27,451 nucleotides of DNA from S012-113 sp965368405 (GTDB taxonomy: Bacteria; Bacteroidota; Bacteroidia; Cytophagales; Cyclobacteriaceae), in the NCBI GenBank assembly GCA_965368405.1, contig CBDUMS010000047.1:1-27451 (forward strand). The letters are read 5' to 3'. The first letter of the stretch is position 1; each line of letters begins with the position of its first letter. Shown one piece after another: positions 16,569-26,192 of this stretch. Made by a program: the position numbers and the translations under genes. The notes beneath the pieces are model-generated. The model was not told the DNA's origin. It saw only the letters and a list, made by a program, of their open reading frames with translations, and did no database searches.

Positions 16569-17559
16569 GAACTTCGAGATAGCGAATACATGGGTTCTTT
16601 GGTTAACCCCATTGCCAATAATAGTTTATTGGTTGCTACCTGCTATGAAGATGAGGAGCGCCTCTTTGCTCATGCCGAATTTTTCTAAAGTAGAGGAGTA
16701 TTCGGGTACCAGAGCACAGCGATCAGCTTTTGTTAAGACTAGAAAATTCTTGTCCTGGCTAACACTAGGTATCGTTTGGTTGCTTCTATTGGCGACCCTG
16801 TCATCACCCCAACTTGTTGGGGAGCCAACCTTAAAAGTCAAAACTTCCCGTAACTTTTTAATTCTAGCGGATATCTCCTTCAGTATGGCCCAAACGGATT
16901 GGATTCTTGACGGTGAAAGAGTAAGACGTTGGGACGCAGTTAAGTCTGTATTGCACGATTTTGTTGAAAAGAGAGAAGGCGATCGTATGGGCTTGTTGTT
17001 TTTCGGCTCTTCTGCTTACATACAGGCACCTTTTACTACTGATCTGATCACCATTGATAAAATGCTGGATGAAGCGGATGTAGGCATGGCAGGTCAGATG
17101 ACAAATATTGGCAAGGCCATAGTTAAGGGCATAGAGCTGTTTGATCAAGATACCATTGAGACCAAAGTTATGCTTGTACTTACGGATGGGGTTGATGCAG
17201 GTACCGATGTCTTACCGCTGGATGCTGCAGATCTAGCTAAGAATGATTCTATTTTGGTTTATACCGTAGGTATTGGTGATCCTAATTCCGGTAATTCTGA
17301 CCTTGATGAAAACACCCTTATCGAGATAGCGGAGTTAACCGGTGCGCAATACTTTAGAGCCATTGACGCTGAGCGTCTTGAGGAAATCTATGCTGAGTTG
17401 GACAAGCTTGAACCCATAGAGTTTGAAGAAGAGGAGTATACCCCAAAAACAATGTTATACTATTACCCAATGGCTGCTGCGCTTTCCATACTTGTGCTGG
17501 TTACGCTATTGTTAAATATTAGCCAATTGTTTAGAAAAAGAGATGGCCTAAGTGATTAA
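16561..17559 (+). CDS. batA: VWA-domain membrane protein, BatA-like
   Basis: A 332-residue protein with two N-terminal membrane helices (~10-27 and 65-82), a periplasmic von Willebrand A domain and a C-terminal helix (~305-325). The metal-ion-dependent adhesion site is complete: D-I-S-F-S (D104, S106, S108), T181 in M-T-N-I-G and D209 in L-T-D-G. This is the layout of BatA in aerotolerance-type operons. It overlaps both neighbours by 8 nt (DUF4381 upstream, VWA-TPR downstream), so the three should be made in fixed ratio. The intact MIDAS suggests Mg-dependent partner binding. Confidence 0.9.
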   Translation: MPENFEIANTWVLWLTPLPIIVYWLLPAMKMRSASLLMPNFSKVEEYSGTRAQRSAFVKTRKFLSWLTLGIVWLLLLATLSSPQLVGEPTLKVKTSRNFLILADISFSMAQTDWILDGERVRRWDAVKSVLHDFVEKREGDRMGLLFFGSSAYIQAPFTTDLITIDKMLDEADVGMAGQMTNIGKAIVKGIELFDQDTIETKVMLVLTDGVDAGTDVLPLDAADLAKNDSILVYTVGIGDPNSGNSDLDENTLIEIAELTGAQYFRAIDAERLEEIYAELDKLEPIEFEEEEYTPKTMLYYYPMAAALSILVLVTLLLNISQLFRKRDGLSD

Positions 17560-19270
17560 CGATTTAACAAATATCGATTGGGAGTCTTTCCACTTTCTAC
17601 GACCCTTAGTTCTTTGGTTGTTGTTACCCACTGGTCTAGCGTTGGTTTTTGGATTATTATCAATTAGCGAGGAGATTAAATGGAAAAAATTTATTGCTCC
17701 GCATCTACGTGCCTATGTTATCAAGAAAGGGAGCGAATCGAAAAAGCGATGGCTGCAGTTCATCATGTTTTTATTTGTGTGCATAGCGGTAGTTGGGGCT
17801 TCTGGTCCTGTTTGGGAAGAGATTGAGATTCCCGGTAAAATATTAGAAACTCCTGTTGTTATAGCACTCGACTTATCGCAAAGTATGATGGCTGATGATA
17901 TCCAACCGACAAGATTGGAGCGGGCTAAGTTTAAAATCACAGATTTCCTTAATGCCAATCCAGGAGCTAGGGTTGCCTTAGTTGGTTATGCTGGCAGCGC
18001 ACACACCGTTGTCCATCTAACCCATGATTATAAAATAATAAAAAGTCATTTAGATGGTTTGTCGCCAGATATAATGCCTATCCCTGGTACAGATTGTCAG
18101 GCAGCACTGGTTTTAGCGGATTCAATATTCGCTGTTACTGACGCCCCGGGTACGTTAATATTAATAACAGACGATTTTGACGAGACCATTTTTAATAATA
18201 TTTCATCGCATTATTCAGGAACAAATAAGCTTGTAGAAATTTTGCCAATGAACACGCCAGGTGGGGCTTCGGTTCCAGCCTTTCGAGGTATGAGTGCGAT
18301 GAAGGATGAAGATGGAAATACCATATACTCGAAGTTAAATCAGGAGATAATCAATAAACTAAGCTCTTTAGAAAATATTAATATTAATGCTCTCACGCTA
18401 GATAAAAGTGATATGGAGCGTTTAGCAAGTTCTATCAGTGAGAACCTTGAATTTACTGATGCTGATGAGAAGAAAGAAAATGATTGGCAGGACAAGGGTA
18501 TTTTACTCGCCATACCGCTGGCCTTATTGATCTTGGTTTGGTTCCGGAAAGGCGTAGTGCTTTATTCTTTGCTTATCATTTTTGGTCTATCGGGTTGTCA
18601 ATCAGACCGCGTCAAGAGCCTATGGCTTACATTAGATTATCAAGGGCAGCAGCTTTATAATTCGGGAATGTTTATTGAAGCCGCTGAACGATATCAAGAC
18701 CCTCTACATAAAGGTGTGGCGTATTTCAAGGCCGGGGAGTATGACCAGGCAATAGCAGCATTTGAGCAAGACACAACGGCTATGGGGGCTTATAATTTAG
18801 GGTTAGCACAGTATAAGATCGGTAATTATAATGCCGCAGGACTGGCTTTTGCTCTTGCCGTAGAAATTGATCCTGATTTCGGTGATGCTAAAACGAACCT
18901 CGCCATGATGGAACAAGTGAAAGCTGGTGAAGACCAAGCAAATCTCGAGGAGGCCGAGGAGTCTCCAGGCAGTGAGCCAGCTGAGAATATTGAAAATAAG
19001 GATATGGAAGATTTAGGTGGAGGAGGCCAGGAAGCTACCGAAGAGCAGATGGCTGATGAACGAAAGGAGGAAACGGTGAGCACTGATATTAGAAAAGGCA
19101 AAGAGCTTGATGAAGTTCCGGAAGATTTTGAAGCAGGTGAGCAAGATAATTCTCAGAAGGTTCTAATGCGCAAGGTTGATGATGACCCAGCTTTATTCCT
19201 AAAGCGTAAATTTTTATATCAAGCAAAAAAGGAAGGGCTAGTTTCGAAAAATAAAAAGGTTAAATGGTGA
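17552..19270 (+). CDS. batB: BatB-BatC fusion: VWA domain plus TPR tail
   Basis: A 572-residue protein beginning with GTG 17552, which overlaps the batA-like stop. Residues ~15-35 and 68-85 are membrane helices. The VWA domain has MIDAS D-L-S-Q-S (D107, S109, S111) and I-T-D-D-F-D (~205-210). Helices follow at ~318-330 and 335-347, then a TPR-like region (~362-450), then an acidic Glu-rich tail. Separate BatB and BatC are usual in Bacteroidota; a VWA-TPR fusion is better known from proteobacteria. At the joint, F-G-L-S-G-C-Q (C349) has the look of a lipobox after a hydrophobic run, as if a BatC lipoprotein had been fused in frame. There is no frameshift. Overlaps the next gene by 7 nt. Confidence 0.9.
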   Translation: MINDLTNIDWESFHFLRPLVLWLLLPTGLALVFGLLSISEEIKWKKFIAPHLRAYVIKKGSESKKRWLQFIMFLFVCIAVVGASGPVWEEIEIPGKILETPVVIALDLSQSMMADDIQPTRLERAKFKITDFLNANPGARVALVGYAGSAHTVVHLTHDYKIIKSHLDGLSPDIMPIPGTDCQAALVLADSIFAVTDAPGTLILITDDFDETIFNNISSHYSGTNKLVEILPMNTPGGASVPAFRGMSAMKDEDGNTIYSKLNQEIINKLSSLENININALTLDKSDMERLASSISENLEFTDADEKKENDWQDKGILLAIPLALLILVWFRKGVVLYSLLIIFGLSGCQSDRVKSLWLTLDYQGQQLYNSGMFIEAAERYQDPLHKGVAYFKAGEYDQAIAAFEQDTTAMGAYNLGLAQYKIGNYNAAGLAFALAVEIDPDFGDAKTNLAMMEQVKAGEDQANLEEAEESPGSEPAENIENKDMEDLGGGGQEATEEQMADERKEETVSTDIRKGKELDEVPEDFEAGEQDNSQKVLMRKVDDDPALFLKRKFLYQAKKEGLVSKNKKVKW

Positions 19271-20616
19271 AAGCTAAACTAAAGTACATTTGGCTTATTA
19301 TCCTGACTGTTGCTCTGCAGGATGGCCATGCGCAGGGTCACCTTTTTAGTAAAGTTGAGTTTAACCGAAATACTGTTTTCGTTGGCCAGCCTGTGGAAGT
19401 AACCGTTTCAGTTTTTACTTCAACATGGTTTACAAGCGGCGTTGATCCCGGCAATATTAAGGTAAATGGTGCCTTTACAGTCTATTTTAGATCGGTAACT
19501 GAAACGAAGAAAATAGAGGGTAAGACTTATGCCGGTGTTAATATGATTTATAATGTCTTTCCTTTTGAGGAAGGCGAAATTGAATTCCCAAGTGTTACAT
19601 TTCAAGTGGAAACACCGGATGAGGGTGATTACAAAGGAAAGCCAAGAACAGTAAAAACATCACCCAGAACAATTAAGGTAAGCCCAGTTCCATCCGGATT
19701 CGACCGTTCAGCGTGGGTTGTTACCACATCATTATCGGTTAAAGATAATTGGAAAGGGAATAAATCAACTATTAAAGTAGGTGACGTACTCGAAAGAACC
19801 ATAGAGCGAACATTATCGAATACCGTAGCTGAATTAATACCCCCTGTAAACTGGGATTCAACCGAAAAGGTGAGCTTGTATCCAACTCGATCAAACCTGG
19901 TGAATAATAAATCCAAATCAGCGATAAGTGCCACTAGAACAGATGGTATGCGCTACCTTTTTTTAGAAGAAGGGGAAGTTACCATTCCAGAACACATATT
20001 CACTTGGTATAATCCATACCAAAGGAAGCTTTACAAGAAAACACTTAAGGCACAAACATTTACTGTTGCAGCAAACCCGGATTTGGGCATGCTAAAAACA
20101 GTAAGCGACTCGCTCGCCTTGGAAGAACTAGCTAATTCCGAAGAGGCAGCTTTAGAGAACCCAACTATTCTAGGAATGTCTTACAAAAAATTTACTCTCA
20201 CAGCTCTCTCCGTGCTGGGCATCCTAGCGATACTAGCAATTATAACTATACGAATATGGCGATGGGTAAAAATTCAAAGAACTCAATATCTCAATTCAGA
20301 GCGTTATTATTTTAAATGCTTTAAAGATATACTACGCTCACGAAACCCGTCAAAAATTCTGAATGCACTTTATAGCTGGCTAGATAAAGTTGACTATGAG
20401 GGTCACACGGTTGTTGACTTTATCAATGAGTATGGGAGTAATGATATTTTACAGGAACTTACCAAAATCGAAGAGGCAATAAATAATAGAGAACAGCTTA
20501 ACTTTATACCACAGAGTAGGGTGTGGGATATTTTACGAAAAAACTATCTTAAAACAGTGGAATCTCGTCATCTCAGGGTCAAAAGAACATGGATAAACCC
20601 TATTTTAGAGGGATAA
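19264..20616 (+). CDS. batD: BatD-like membrane-anchored protein
   Basis: A 450-residue protein with a signal peptide cleaved near residue 24 (G-H-A-Q), an immunoglobulin-like beta-rich periplasmic part with V-F-V-G-Q-P-V-E-V-T-V-S-V near the start, a single membrane helix (~310-331) and a ~115-residue cytoplasmic tail. The order signal, beta domains, helix and tail is that of BatD (oxygen-tolerance protein family). ATG 19264 sits inside the end of the previous gene, giving a 7-nt overlap. It is followed after only 7 nt by the multiheme cytochrome gene. Identification rests on layout, the G-Q-P-V motif and operon position; sequence conservation in this family is low. Confidence 0.82.
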   Translation: MVKAKLKYIWLIILTVALQDGHAQGHLFSKVEFNRNTVFVGQPVEVTVSVFTSTWFTSGVDPGNIKVNGAFTVYFRSVTETKKIEGKTYAGVNMIYNVFPFEEGEIEFPSVTFQVETPDEGDYKGKPRTVKTSPRTIKVSPVPSGFDRSAWVVTTSLSVKDNWKGNKSTIKVGDVLERTIERTLSNTVAELIPPVNWDSTEKVSLYPTRSNLVNNKSKSAISATRTDGMRYLFLEEGEVTIPEHIFTWYNPYQRKLYKKTLKAQTFTVAANPDLGMLKTVSDSLALEELANSEEAALENPTILGMSYKKFTLTALSVLGILAILAIITIRIWRWVKIQRTQYLNSERYYFKCFKDILRSRNPSKILNALYSWLDKVDYEGHTVVDFINEYGSNDILQELTKIEEAINNREQLNFIPQSRVWDILRKNYLKTVESRHLRVKRTWINPILEG

Positions 20617-20623
20617 GAAAAAT

Positions 20624-22744
20624 ATGATTAGTTCTAGAAATTTTGGTTGCCTCTTAAGCATCATTGCAGTATCTATTATGGGTTGTCAAAATGTTGGTTT
20701 GAATGAAGGTTCTTCGTTAAAATCATATGCTGAGGATGAATATGTTGGGGGCAGTCAATGCATTGAATGCCATCAAACAGAATTTGACCTCTGGCAAGGC
20801 TCTCATCACGATTGGGCCATGCGATTGCCATATGACTCAACGGTGTTAGGTGATTTTAATAATGTAAGTTTTACTGCAGACGGAGAAGAGTATTATTTCT
20901 TTAAAGAAGATACCAGTTATTATGTCCGGACCTATAACGACAAGGGGGTATTAACCGACTATGCCATTGCTTATACGTTTGGGGTAACCCCACTACAACA
21001 ATACTTAATCAAATTCCCTGATGGTAAAATTCAAACCCTAAGAGCTACTTGGGATACAGACAGTAATCGTTGGTTTAATCAATATGCCGGTAGAGAAGTC
21101 CCCCATGCCGACTGGTTACATTGGCAGGAGGGAGGTCAGCGTTGGAATACCATGTGCGCAGAATGTCATTCAACTAATCTTGTAAAAGGATATAATGTGA
21201 GTAATGATAGTTTTATTACTACCTATGATGACATAAATGTGAATTGCGAATCCTGCCATGGCCCTGGTGGTGCCCATATGAACTGGGCAGCGCAAGAAGA
21301 CCCTCAAGGTGACCCACAAACCATTCTTGGTTGGGAGCGAACAGAGCAAATGAACCTTTGCGCAGGCTGCCATGCGCGCAGAACCAAGCTCACCGAAGTG
21401 ATGAAACCTGGCAAGTATTTTGACGATCAGTTCCGCATTCAGACAATAAATAGCAACTTCTATCACGCCGATGGACAAATCTTGGAGGAAGACTACGTTT
21501 TTGGCTCCTTCACGCAAAGTAAAATGTTTCATAAAGATGTTAAATGCACTAATTGCCATAACGCACACTCTATGGAAAAGGTATATGAAGGAAACTTACT
21601 TTGTATGCAATGTCATGAGGTGAGTTATGATAGCAAGGAGCACCATTTTCATGAAATGGGAACAGAAGGCGCATCTTGCATTGAATGCCATATGACTGGC
21701 GATGTATACATGGGTAATGATTTCCGGCGTGATCATAGTTTTCGAGTGCCACGTCCTGACCAAAGTGCAGAATATGATACCCCCAATGCATGCACCGGAT
21801 GCCATACCGATCAATCTGATCAATGGGCAGCGGATTGGGTAGTAAAATGGTATGGGCCAGATCGCTTAGATCATTACTCCGATTATCTGCTTAAGGCAAG
21901 TGAGCCACCCTATAATGACCAAACCAGGGAACAAATATTATCTTTTATTAACGATATGGACTACCCTGCTATTGCTAGAGCAACTGCTTTGGAATACTAT
22001 CCGGTAGAAGGGCTGGAATCGGAGTTTAAAATGTTAGTTACGGCCTTTAAAGACTCGTCAGCGCTGGTGCGCTATCATGCCTTAAATAAATTACAAGTTT
22101 ACCCCTTAAACGATCGCCTGCCCATTGCACTCGAGCATTCTAAAGACAGCGTGCGCGCAGTTCGAATAGGTGCCGCAGAATTGATGATAGAGCAAAACCT
22201 TTCGGAGTTACCACCTGAGATTCGCGGCTATGCTCTGCGAGCAAGACAAGAACTTATGGATATGCTTTTAGCCAATGCAGATTTTCCCACTGGTCGACTG
22301 CAATTGGGTGATTATTATTATAGACGAAACGACATCAATAGTGCGATAAAAGAATATGAAATGGCCTTAAAAATGGATTCTCTGTTAACCCCGGTCTATA
22401 GTAATTTGGCAACAGCCTATAATCAGGCTGGTAATAACAAAGCTGCACTTTCTACTCTCGATAACTTACTCCTGCTTGAGCCAGGCTATAGCAGAGGTTA
22501 CTACCTCAGAGGATTATTAAATAACGAAATTGGGAATGTTGAGTATGCCATACAGGACTTAAAAAAGGCTGTGGAGCTAGATCCGGCTAATTTTCGGGGC
22601 TTTTATAATTTGGCGAACTTGCTTTTTCAAAATGGAGATGCGGCTAATGCCGAACGTTATATTAAACAGGCGCTGCGCCTCGTGCCAGATTCGCAAGAAG
22701 CACAGTATTTATTGGATTTGATATCAAAAGCCCCTGACTCTTGA
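20624..22744 (+). CDS. Octaheme c-type cytochrome lipoprotein with HEAT-like and TPR repeats
   Basis: A 706-residue lipoprotein (lipobox I-M-G-C, C21). It has eight CXXCH heme sites: C46 CIECH, C178 CAECH, C208 CESCH, C246 CAGCH, C308 CTNCH, C327 CMQCH, C352 CIECH and C390 CTGCH. The start V-G-G-S-Q-C-I-E-C-H and the C-x-x-C-H-G-P-G-G site are typical of the cytochrome c554-like multiheme group. Residues ~440-530 look like HEAT-type helical pairs and ~553-700 like four TPRs, which suggests docking to partners. It should sit outside the cytoplasmic membrane, because heme c is attached there. The 7-nt gap after the BatD-like gene indicates co-transcription with the MoxR/Bat operon. The redox partner is not in the window. 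Convergent with the caspase-like gene, with 9 nt between stops. Confidence 0.9.
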   Translation: MISSRNFGCLLSIIAVSIMGCQNVGLNEGSSLKSYAEDEYVGGSQCIECHQTEFDLWQGSHHDWAMRLPYDSTVLGDFNNVSFTADGEEYYFFKEDTSYYVRTYNDKGVLTDYAIAYTFGVTPLQQYLIKFPDGKIQTLRATWDTDSNRWFNQYAGREVPHADWLHWQEGGQRWNTMCAECHSTNLVKGYNVSNDSFITTYDDINVNCESCHGPGGAHMNWAAQEDPQGDPQTILGWERTEQMNLCAGCHARRTKLTEVMKPGKYFDDQFRIQTINSNFYHADGQILEEDYVFGSFTQSKMFHKDVKCTNCHNAHSMEKVYEGNLLCMQCHEVSYDSKEHHFHEMGTEGASCIECHMTGDVYMGNDFRRDHSFRVPRPDQSAEYDTPNACTGCHTDQSDQWAADWVVKWYGPDRLDHYSDYLLKASEPPYNDQTREQILSFINDMDYPAIARATALEYYPVEGLESEFKMLVTAFKDSSALVRYHALNKLQVYPLNDRLPIALEHSKDSVRAVRIGAAELMIEQNLSELPPEIRGYALRARQELMDMLLANADFPTGRLQLGDYYYRRNDINSAIKEYEMALKMDSLLTPVYSNLATAYNQAGNNKAALSTLDNLLLLEPGYSRGYYLRGLLNNEIGNVEYAIQDLKKAVELDPANFRGFYNLANLLFQNGDAANAERYIKQALRLVPDSQEAQYLLDLISKAPDS

Positions 22745-22753
22745 TCAGGTAAA

Positions 22754-23923
22754 TTATTTCGCAATAAAAATAAAATCGCTACCCGCCTGATCTCCCTGAA
22801 AATCGCCAAACATGGGTTGTGGATCAACCTTTTCAACAAAAGAGATCAATTCACCAATAGTTAAGATATTATCTTCTCCACCAAAGTTTCGTAATGCTTT
22901 AAGAAATTGTCTGGCGAAAGGAGAGTGCTGATTCGGGCGACCATCCGGTACATATTCCTTACCCCCTGAAGTCAAGTATTTTCTTGTTTTATACTGCAGT
23001 TTACGCCCAATAAACTCAACATCACTAATACCGCTGTAGGTGTCATCTTCACCACGAGTACCCTGCTGCGCAATCGATTGATCGAAGGTGCCGCCAAAAC
23101 ATACATCCATGGTCAGCAGTATATGATTGCAGGGTATATTACTTACATAGGTACGCAGGGTTGAGTGAGAAATATACGACTCTTTCGTAGGGTCATTCCT
23201 TTTGGAATCTGAACAAACGGTGTACCCCTCCGTAAAGACCGGATCAAATTGGCCATGCCCAGCGATAAAAATAAATAGCTGATCTTGATCGAGATAGCTC
23301 TTAGAACTGTATTCTCTGATTTTTGAAAGTAGCTCTGTCTTGGTTGGGTTAAGTAGGATTTCAGTTTCAAAACCATAGTTTTCCTTCAAATCTTTTTCAA
23401 TGGTTTCGGCATCGAAAACCGGATTGGTTAGATCATTCCAATCCTGATAATCATTGGTAGCAATGATCAAACCATAATCACGTCGGTCGGAAATGTCACT
23501 ATTAGCTAGGGCATCGAAGGTGAAGTAGAGCTCCTTGCTATCGGAATATACATTACCAAGCGAGTCCTCAAAAATCATTTTTATCTCATTTTTACCCTGT
23601 GATAGCTTGAGCGATTTTTCAAGAACCTGATCATAATCCTCAGCTTTTTTAAAAGTAAAACCGCGGTCATCTACTGGTTTGCCGTTTAAATAGACATGCA
23701 CATTTACTACATTGCGCGATCCGGAGATTCCCAGCTTAATATTAACCTTATTAGAGGCGCTGTTTACTTCTAATTGTTCTGGAGTAATCCATTTTATAGT
23801 TACTTCCTCCGATGGCGGCGCAGTGAAGTCTACCTTCAACGCCTCACTTTGCTTTTTATCAATTTGGCTCTGGGCGAGAGCGCTAAAACTAATACATACG
23901 AGAATTATAGCTATAAATTTCAT
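22754..23923 (-). CDS. Secreted caspase-like peptidase (C14 family)
   Basis: A 389-residue exported protein with a signal peptide cleaved near residue 18 (A-L-A-Q). Residues ~38-135 look like an immunoglobulin-like beta domain with V-H-V-Y-L-N-G. The peptidase part starts at D-Y-G-L-I-I-A-T-N-D-Y (~149). The catalytic His is in I-F-I-A-G-H-G (H223) and the catalytic Cys in L-T-M-D-V-C-F-G-G (C275), the full dyad of prokaryotic caspase homologues, so it should be active. The family cuts after Arg/Lys in many metacaspases; specificity here is unknown. Export is notable because many caspase homologues are cytoplasmic. It is the last gene of a minus-strand operon, 10 nt after the T9SS-sorted protein gene. 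Confidence 0.9.
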   Translation of the reverse strand: MKFIAIILVCISFSALAQSQIDKKQSEALKVDFTAPPSEEVTIKWITPEQLEVNSASNKVNIKLGISGSRNVVNVHVYLNGKPVDDRGFTFKKAEDYDQVLEKSLKLSQGKNEIKMIFEDSLGNVYSDSKELYFTFDALANSDISDRRDYGLIIATNDYQDWNDLTNPVFDAETIEKDLKENYGFETEILLNPTKTELLSKIREYSSKSYLDQDQLFIFIAGHGQFDPVFTEGYTVCSDSKRNDPTKESYISHSTLRTYVSNIPCNHILLTMDVCFGGTFDQSIAQQGTRGEDDTYSGISDVEFIGRKLQYKTRKYLTSGGKEYVPDGRPNQHSPFARQFLKALRNFGGEDNILTIGELISFVEKVDPQPMFGDFQGDQAGSDFIFIAK

Positions 23924-23933
23924 AACTCATGGA

Positions 23934-26192
23934 TTAATAGATAATACTATGTTTTGTGAAGCTCATTAGTTCGGTACCGGTACTTACCCTTAATTGATAG
24001 AGGTATAAACCTGTTTTTACCTGTCGACCTTCTTGATTCGTTCTGTCCCATTCAAATTCATGGTAACCCTGTTCTAGTTCGCCACTGTACAGCTCTTTTA
24101 CAAGCTGTCCTAATTGGTTAATCACAACAAGTTCTACATTATAATTATGGTTTGCGGCTGGTAGAGCTAGAGGGATGGTAGTTTTCGCATTAAACGGATT
24201 TGGGTAATTCTGACCTAAGGCGACCGCATCCGGGATTAGGATTTCATCGATATTATATGTACTACCGAATACTACCCTAAAGTCGTACTTCCTGTCCATA
24301 TAGAACTGATACGCCGATTCCTCCCGCATATCAATTACGGCATTGCGTGCGATATCGATAAGGAACATAGCTCTGTCGTTATCCCCGAAATATCTATTGT
24401 CCCATTTGAGTGAAGTCACGGGTTCGTTCGATACTTTATCCACGGTGAAATCCCAGGAATGGGTTTCAGCTACTGGAACGATATCCCTATTAAAACGAGG
24501 TATAAAATACTCAGGGTGATCGAAATTCATGTCAATATATTCGGGAAGACGTGGCATCGCCACATCATCGAAATAGTCTTTCCCAATGCTGGCATCGGTA
24601 TGCATTCCTAAACCTCCTAAATCGAAAATTAAGTCTGCATTGGAAATCCTGAACTGAACTAGCCAATTATCGCTGTCCAAGGAATTATTAAAAATTTGTC
24701 CCTTTCCCGCTATTCGTCCTCCCGTAATCGCAGTAACTGGAATTGTAAGGGTGGCAGGAGCCGTGGTAAATACAAACCCACCTCCGAAACTTGTTAGGGA
24801 AGTGCCATCCGCGAAGCTACCGTTATTCCAAACCCGATAGCGCTCCACTTCAGTTGGATTACCGCTCGCTGTTAGAATATCGTTCCAACTCACTGCAAAA
24901 CGGTAAGGGTTTCCTATCTGGTTCCAACCCTGGACTAGGCTAATAGTATATGGGGATTTTTTATTGCTTTGTACTGCATCACCTTCTCCTACCAGCATTT
25001 GACCAACATCGGCCACATCATGGATTAACCAATAGGATTTCCCATGTTCGATTGTACTCCAGCCTTTATTATACTCTGTAGTGGAGCCATTCAGGTAATG
25101 ATACATGCGCCATTTTGTTGGGTCGTAATTGCCCAGTTTTGCAAATATGGTGGCTGGATTCTTCTGACTAAGATCAAAAGGAATGGAGAATATGCGATAA
25201 TTCTGTAGGTCTCGGCCAGCCGGGAAACTTGGCAAGGTTAGCTCATTGCCAGAAGTCTGATAAAAAGTATAATGTGCACTCGTTGAATCTCGGTTATTGG
25301 CGGCATCGAAGGCTTCGAACCAATACTCAACTCCAAGCTCATCTAACCATGCCGATTCAATTGTTACGGTATAAACACCTGACGCTTGCGGCACGTCTAT
25401 CGGGGTTCCCCAGCCGGCTGAATTAGGTTCCCTGATCCCGCGATGATAAAAGTTAACATGATCCACGCCACGGTTATCATTCACAGCTACGGATGCGGTA
25501 GAACCGGTTGTAAAATAATTATCCTTCACCACAGATTGAATAACGGGTGGCGTTGAGTCATCGGATATTATGATCGATGTGTTGAAATTGTTATTGTTTT
25601 CATCTGTTTCTGGGATGCTTTCATTTACATCCAACGAAATGATAATATAGTAATTGTCAGGGTTGGTTGTTACCGGTATTTCGATAGAATTATCGTCTCC
25701 GGATTGCGGATAGGCATAGGTTGAATAGCCATTGATGGTATTCGTAGCAGAAACGGTTTTCAATAATTCTCCTGCATCAATCTCCTGGTCTGCGGACAAA
25801 TAAATCCCAATGGCTAGGTCATTGGCTCTTATAGTGCCCGATTCATTGCTCACGATATCGAAGGTAATATTTACACTATTTCCAGCGCTTACCGTTCCAG
25901 GGTCAAGCACCAGATTGGCAACACTCACATCATAAAACTGAGCTGATAAATAATAGGGGATATAGCCTGTTACCATGCTGAAACTTGATGAGTTAGTTGC
26001 TCCTACAATAGGTTGACCGATGATAGCCTCGGTCTGGAAATTACTGCTTGTTGATTTGGTAACACCGTTGCTAACTACTGTTTCTCCAGACTGGTAGGTC
26101 TGGGCATACAAGATTGTGCTGTTTATGTATACAAACAGAACTAAACCAATTTTTATGGCAACGTGGCTTGAATAAAAGTATTTCAATTTCAT
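23934..26192 (-). CDS. CARDB-containing surface protein with T9SS/FlgD-like C-terminal domain
   Basis: A 752-residue exported protein: signal peptide to ~30 (L-Y-A-Q), then an N-terminal G-E-T-V-V-S-N-G-V-T-type strand region common in Bacteroidota secreted proteins. A CARDB-type adhesion domain (~90-210) follows, with D-V-S-V-A-N-L, L-S-A-D-Q-E-I-D and the acidic E-S-I-P-E-T-D-E-N-N-N. Further beta-sandwich regions lie at ~215-310 and 320-640. The last ~90 residues begin with L-G-Q-N-Y-P-N-P-F-N and end with G-L-Y-L-Y-Q-L, the hallmark of the FlgD-like/type IX secretion sorting domain. It should be exported across the outer membrane and attached or released there. Its start overlaps the upstream stop by 4 nt (ATGA, 26189-26192). 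No catalytic motif was recognised. Confidence 0.85.
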   Translation of the reverse strand: MKLKYFYSSHVAIKIGLVLFVYINSTILYAQTYQSGETVVSNGVTKSTSSNFQTEAIIGQPIVGATNSSSFSMVTGYIPYYLSAQFYDVSVANLVLDPGTVSAGNSVNITFDIVSNESGTIRANDLAIGIYLSADQEIDAGELLKTVSATNTINGYSTYAYPQSGDDNSIEIPVTTNPDNYYIIISLDVNESIPETDENNNNFNTSIIISDDSTPPVIQSVVKDNYFTTGSTASVAVNDNRGVDHVNFYHRGIREPNSAGWGTPIDVPQASGVYTVTIESAWLDELGVEYWFEAFDAANNRDSTSAHYTFYQTSGNELTLPSFPAGRDLQNYRIFSIPFDLSQKNPATIFAKLGNYDPTKWRMYHYLNGSTTEYNKGWSTIEHGKSYWLIHDVADVGQMLVGEGDAVQSNKKSPYTISLVQGWNQIGNPYRFAVSWNDILTASGNPTEVERYRVWNNGSFADGTSLTSFGGGFVFTTAPATLTIPVTAITGGRIAGKGQIFNNSLDSDNWLVQFRISNADLIFDLGGLGMHTDASIGKDYFDDVAMPRLPEYIDMNFDHPEYFIPRFNRDIVPVAETHSWDFTVDKVSNEPVTSLKWDNRYFGDNDRAMFLIDIARNAVIDMREESAYQFYMDRKYDFRVVFGSTYNIDEILIPDAVALGQNYPNPFNAKTTIPLALPAANHNYNVELVVINQLGQLVKELYSGELEQGYHEFEWDRTNQEGRQVKTGLYLYQLRVSTGTELMSFTKHSIIY

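Noticed and set aside
21170..21568. 132-codon ORF on the minus strand inside the cytochrome gene
   Set aside because: It lies wholly opposite a strong eight-heme coding region and its product has no recognisable domain; a shadow frame.
22733..22749. Hairpin CCTGA...TCAGG between the convergent cytochrome and caspase genes
   Set aside because: Only five base pairs and no T-run on either strand; too weak to call a bidirectional terminator.
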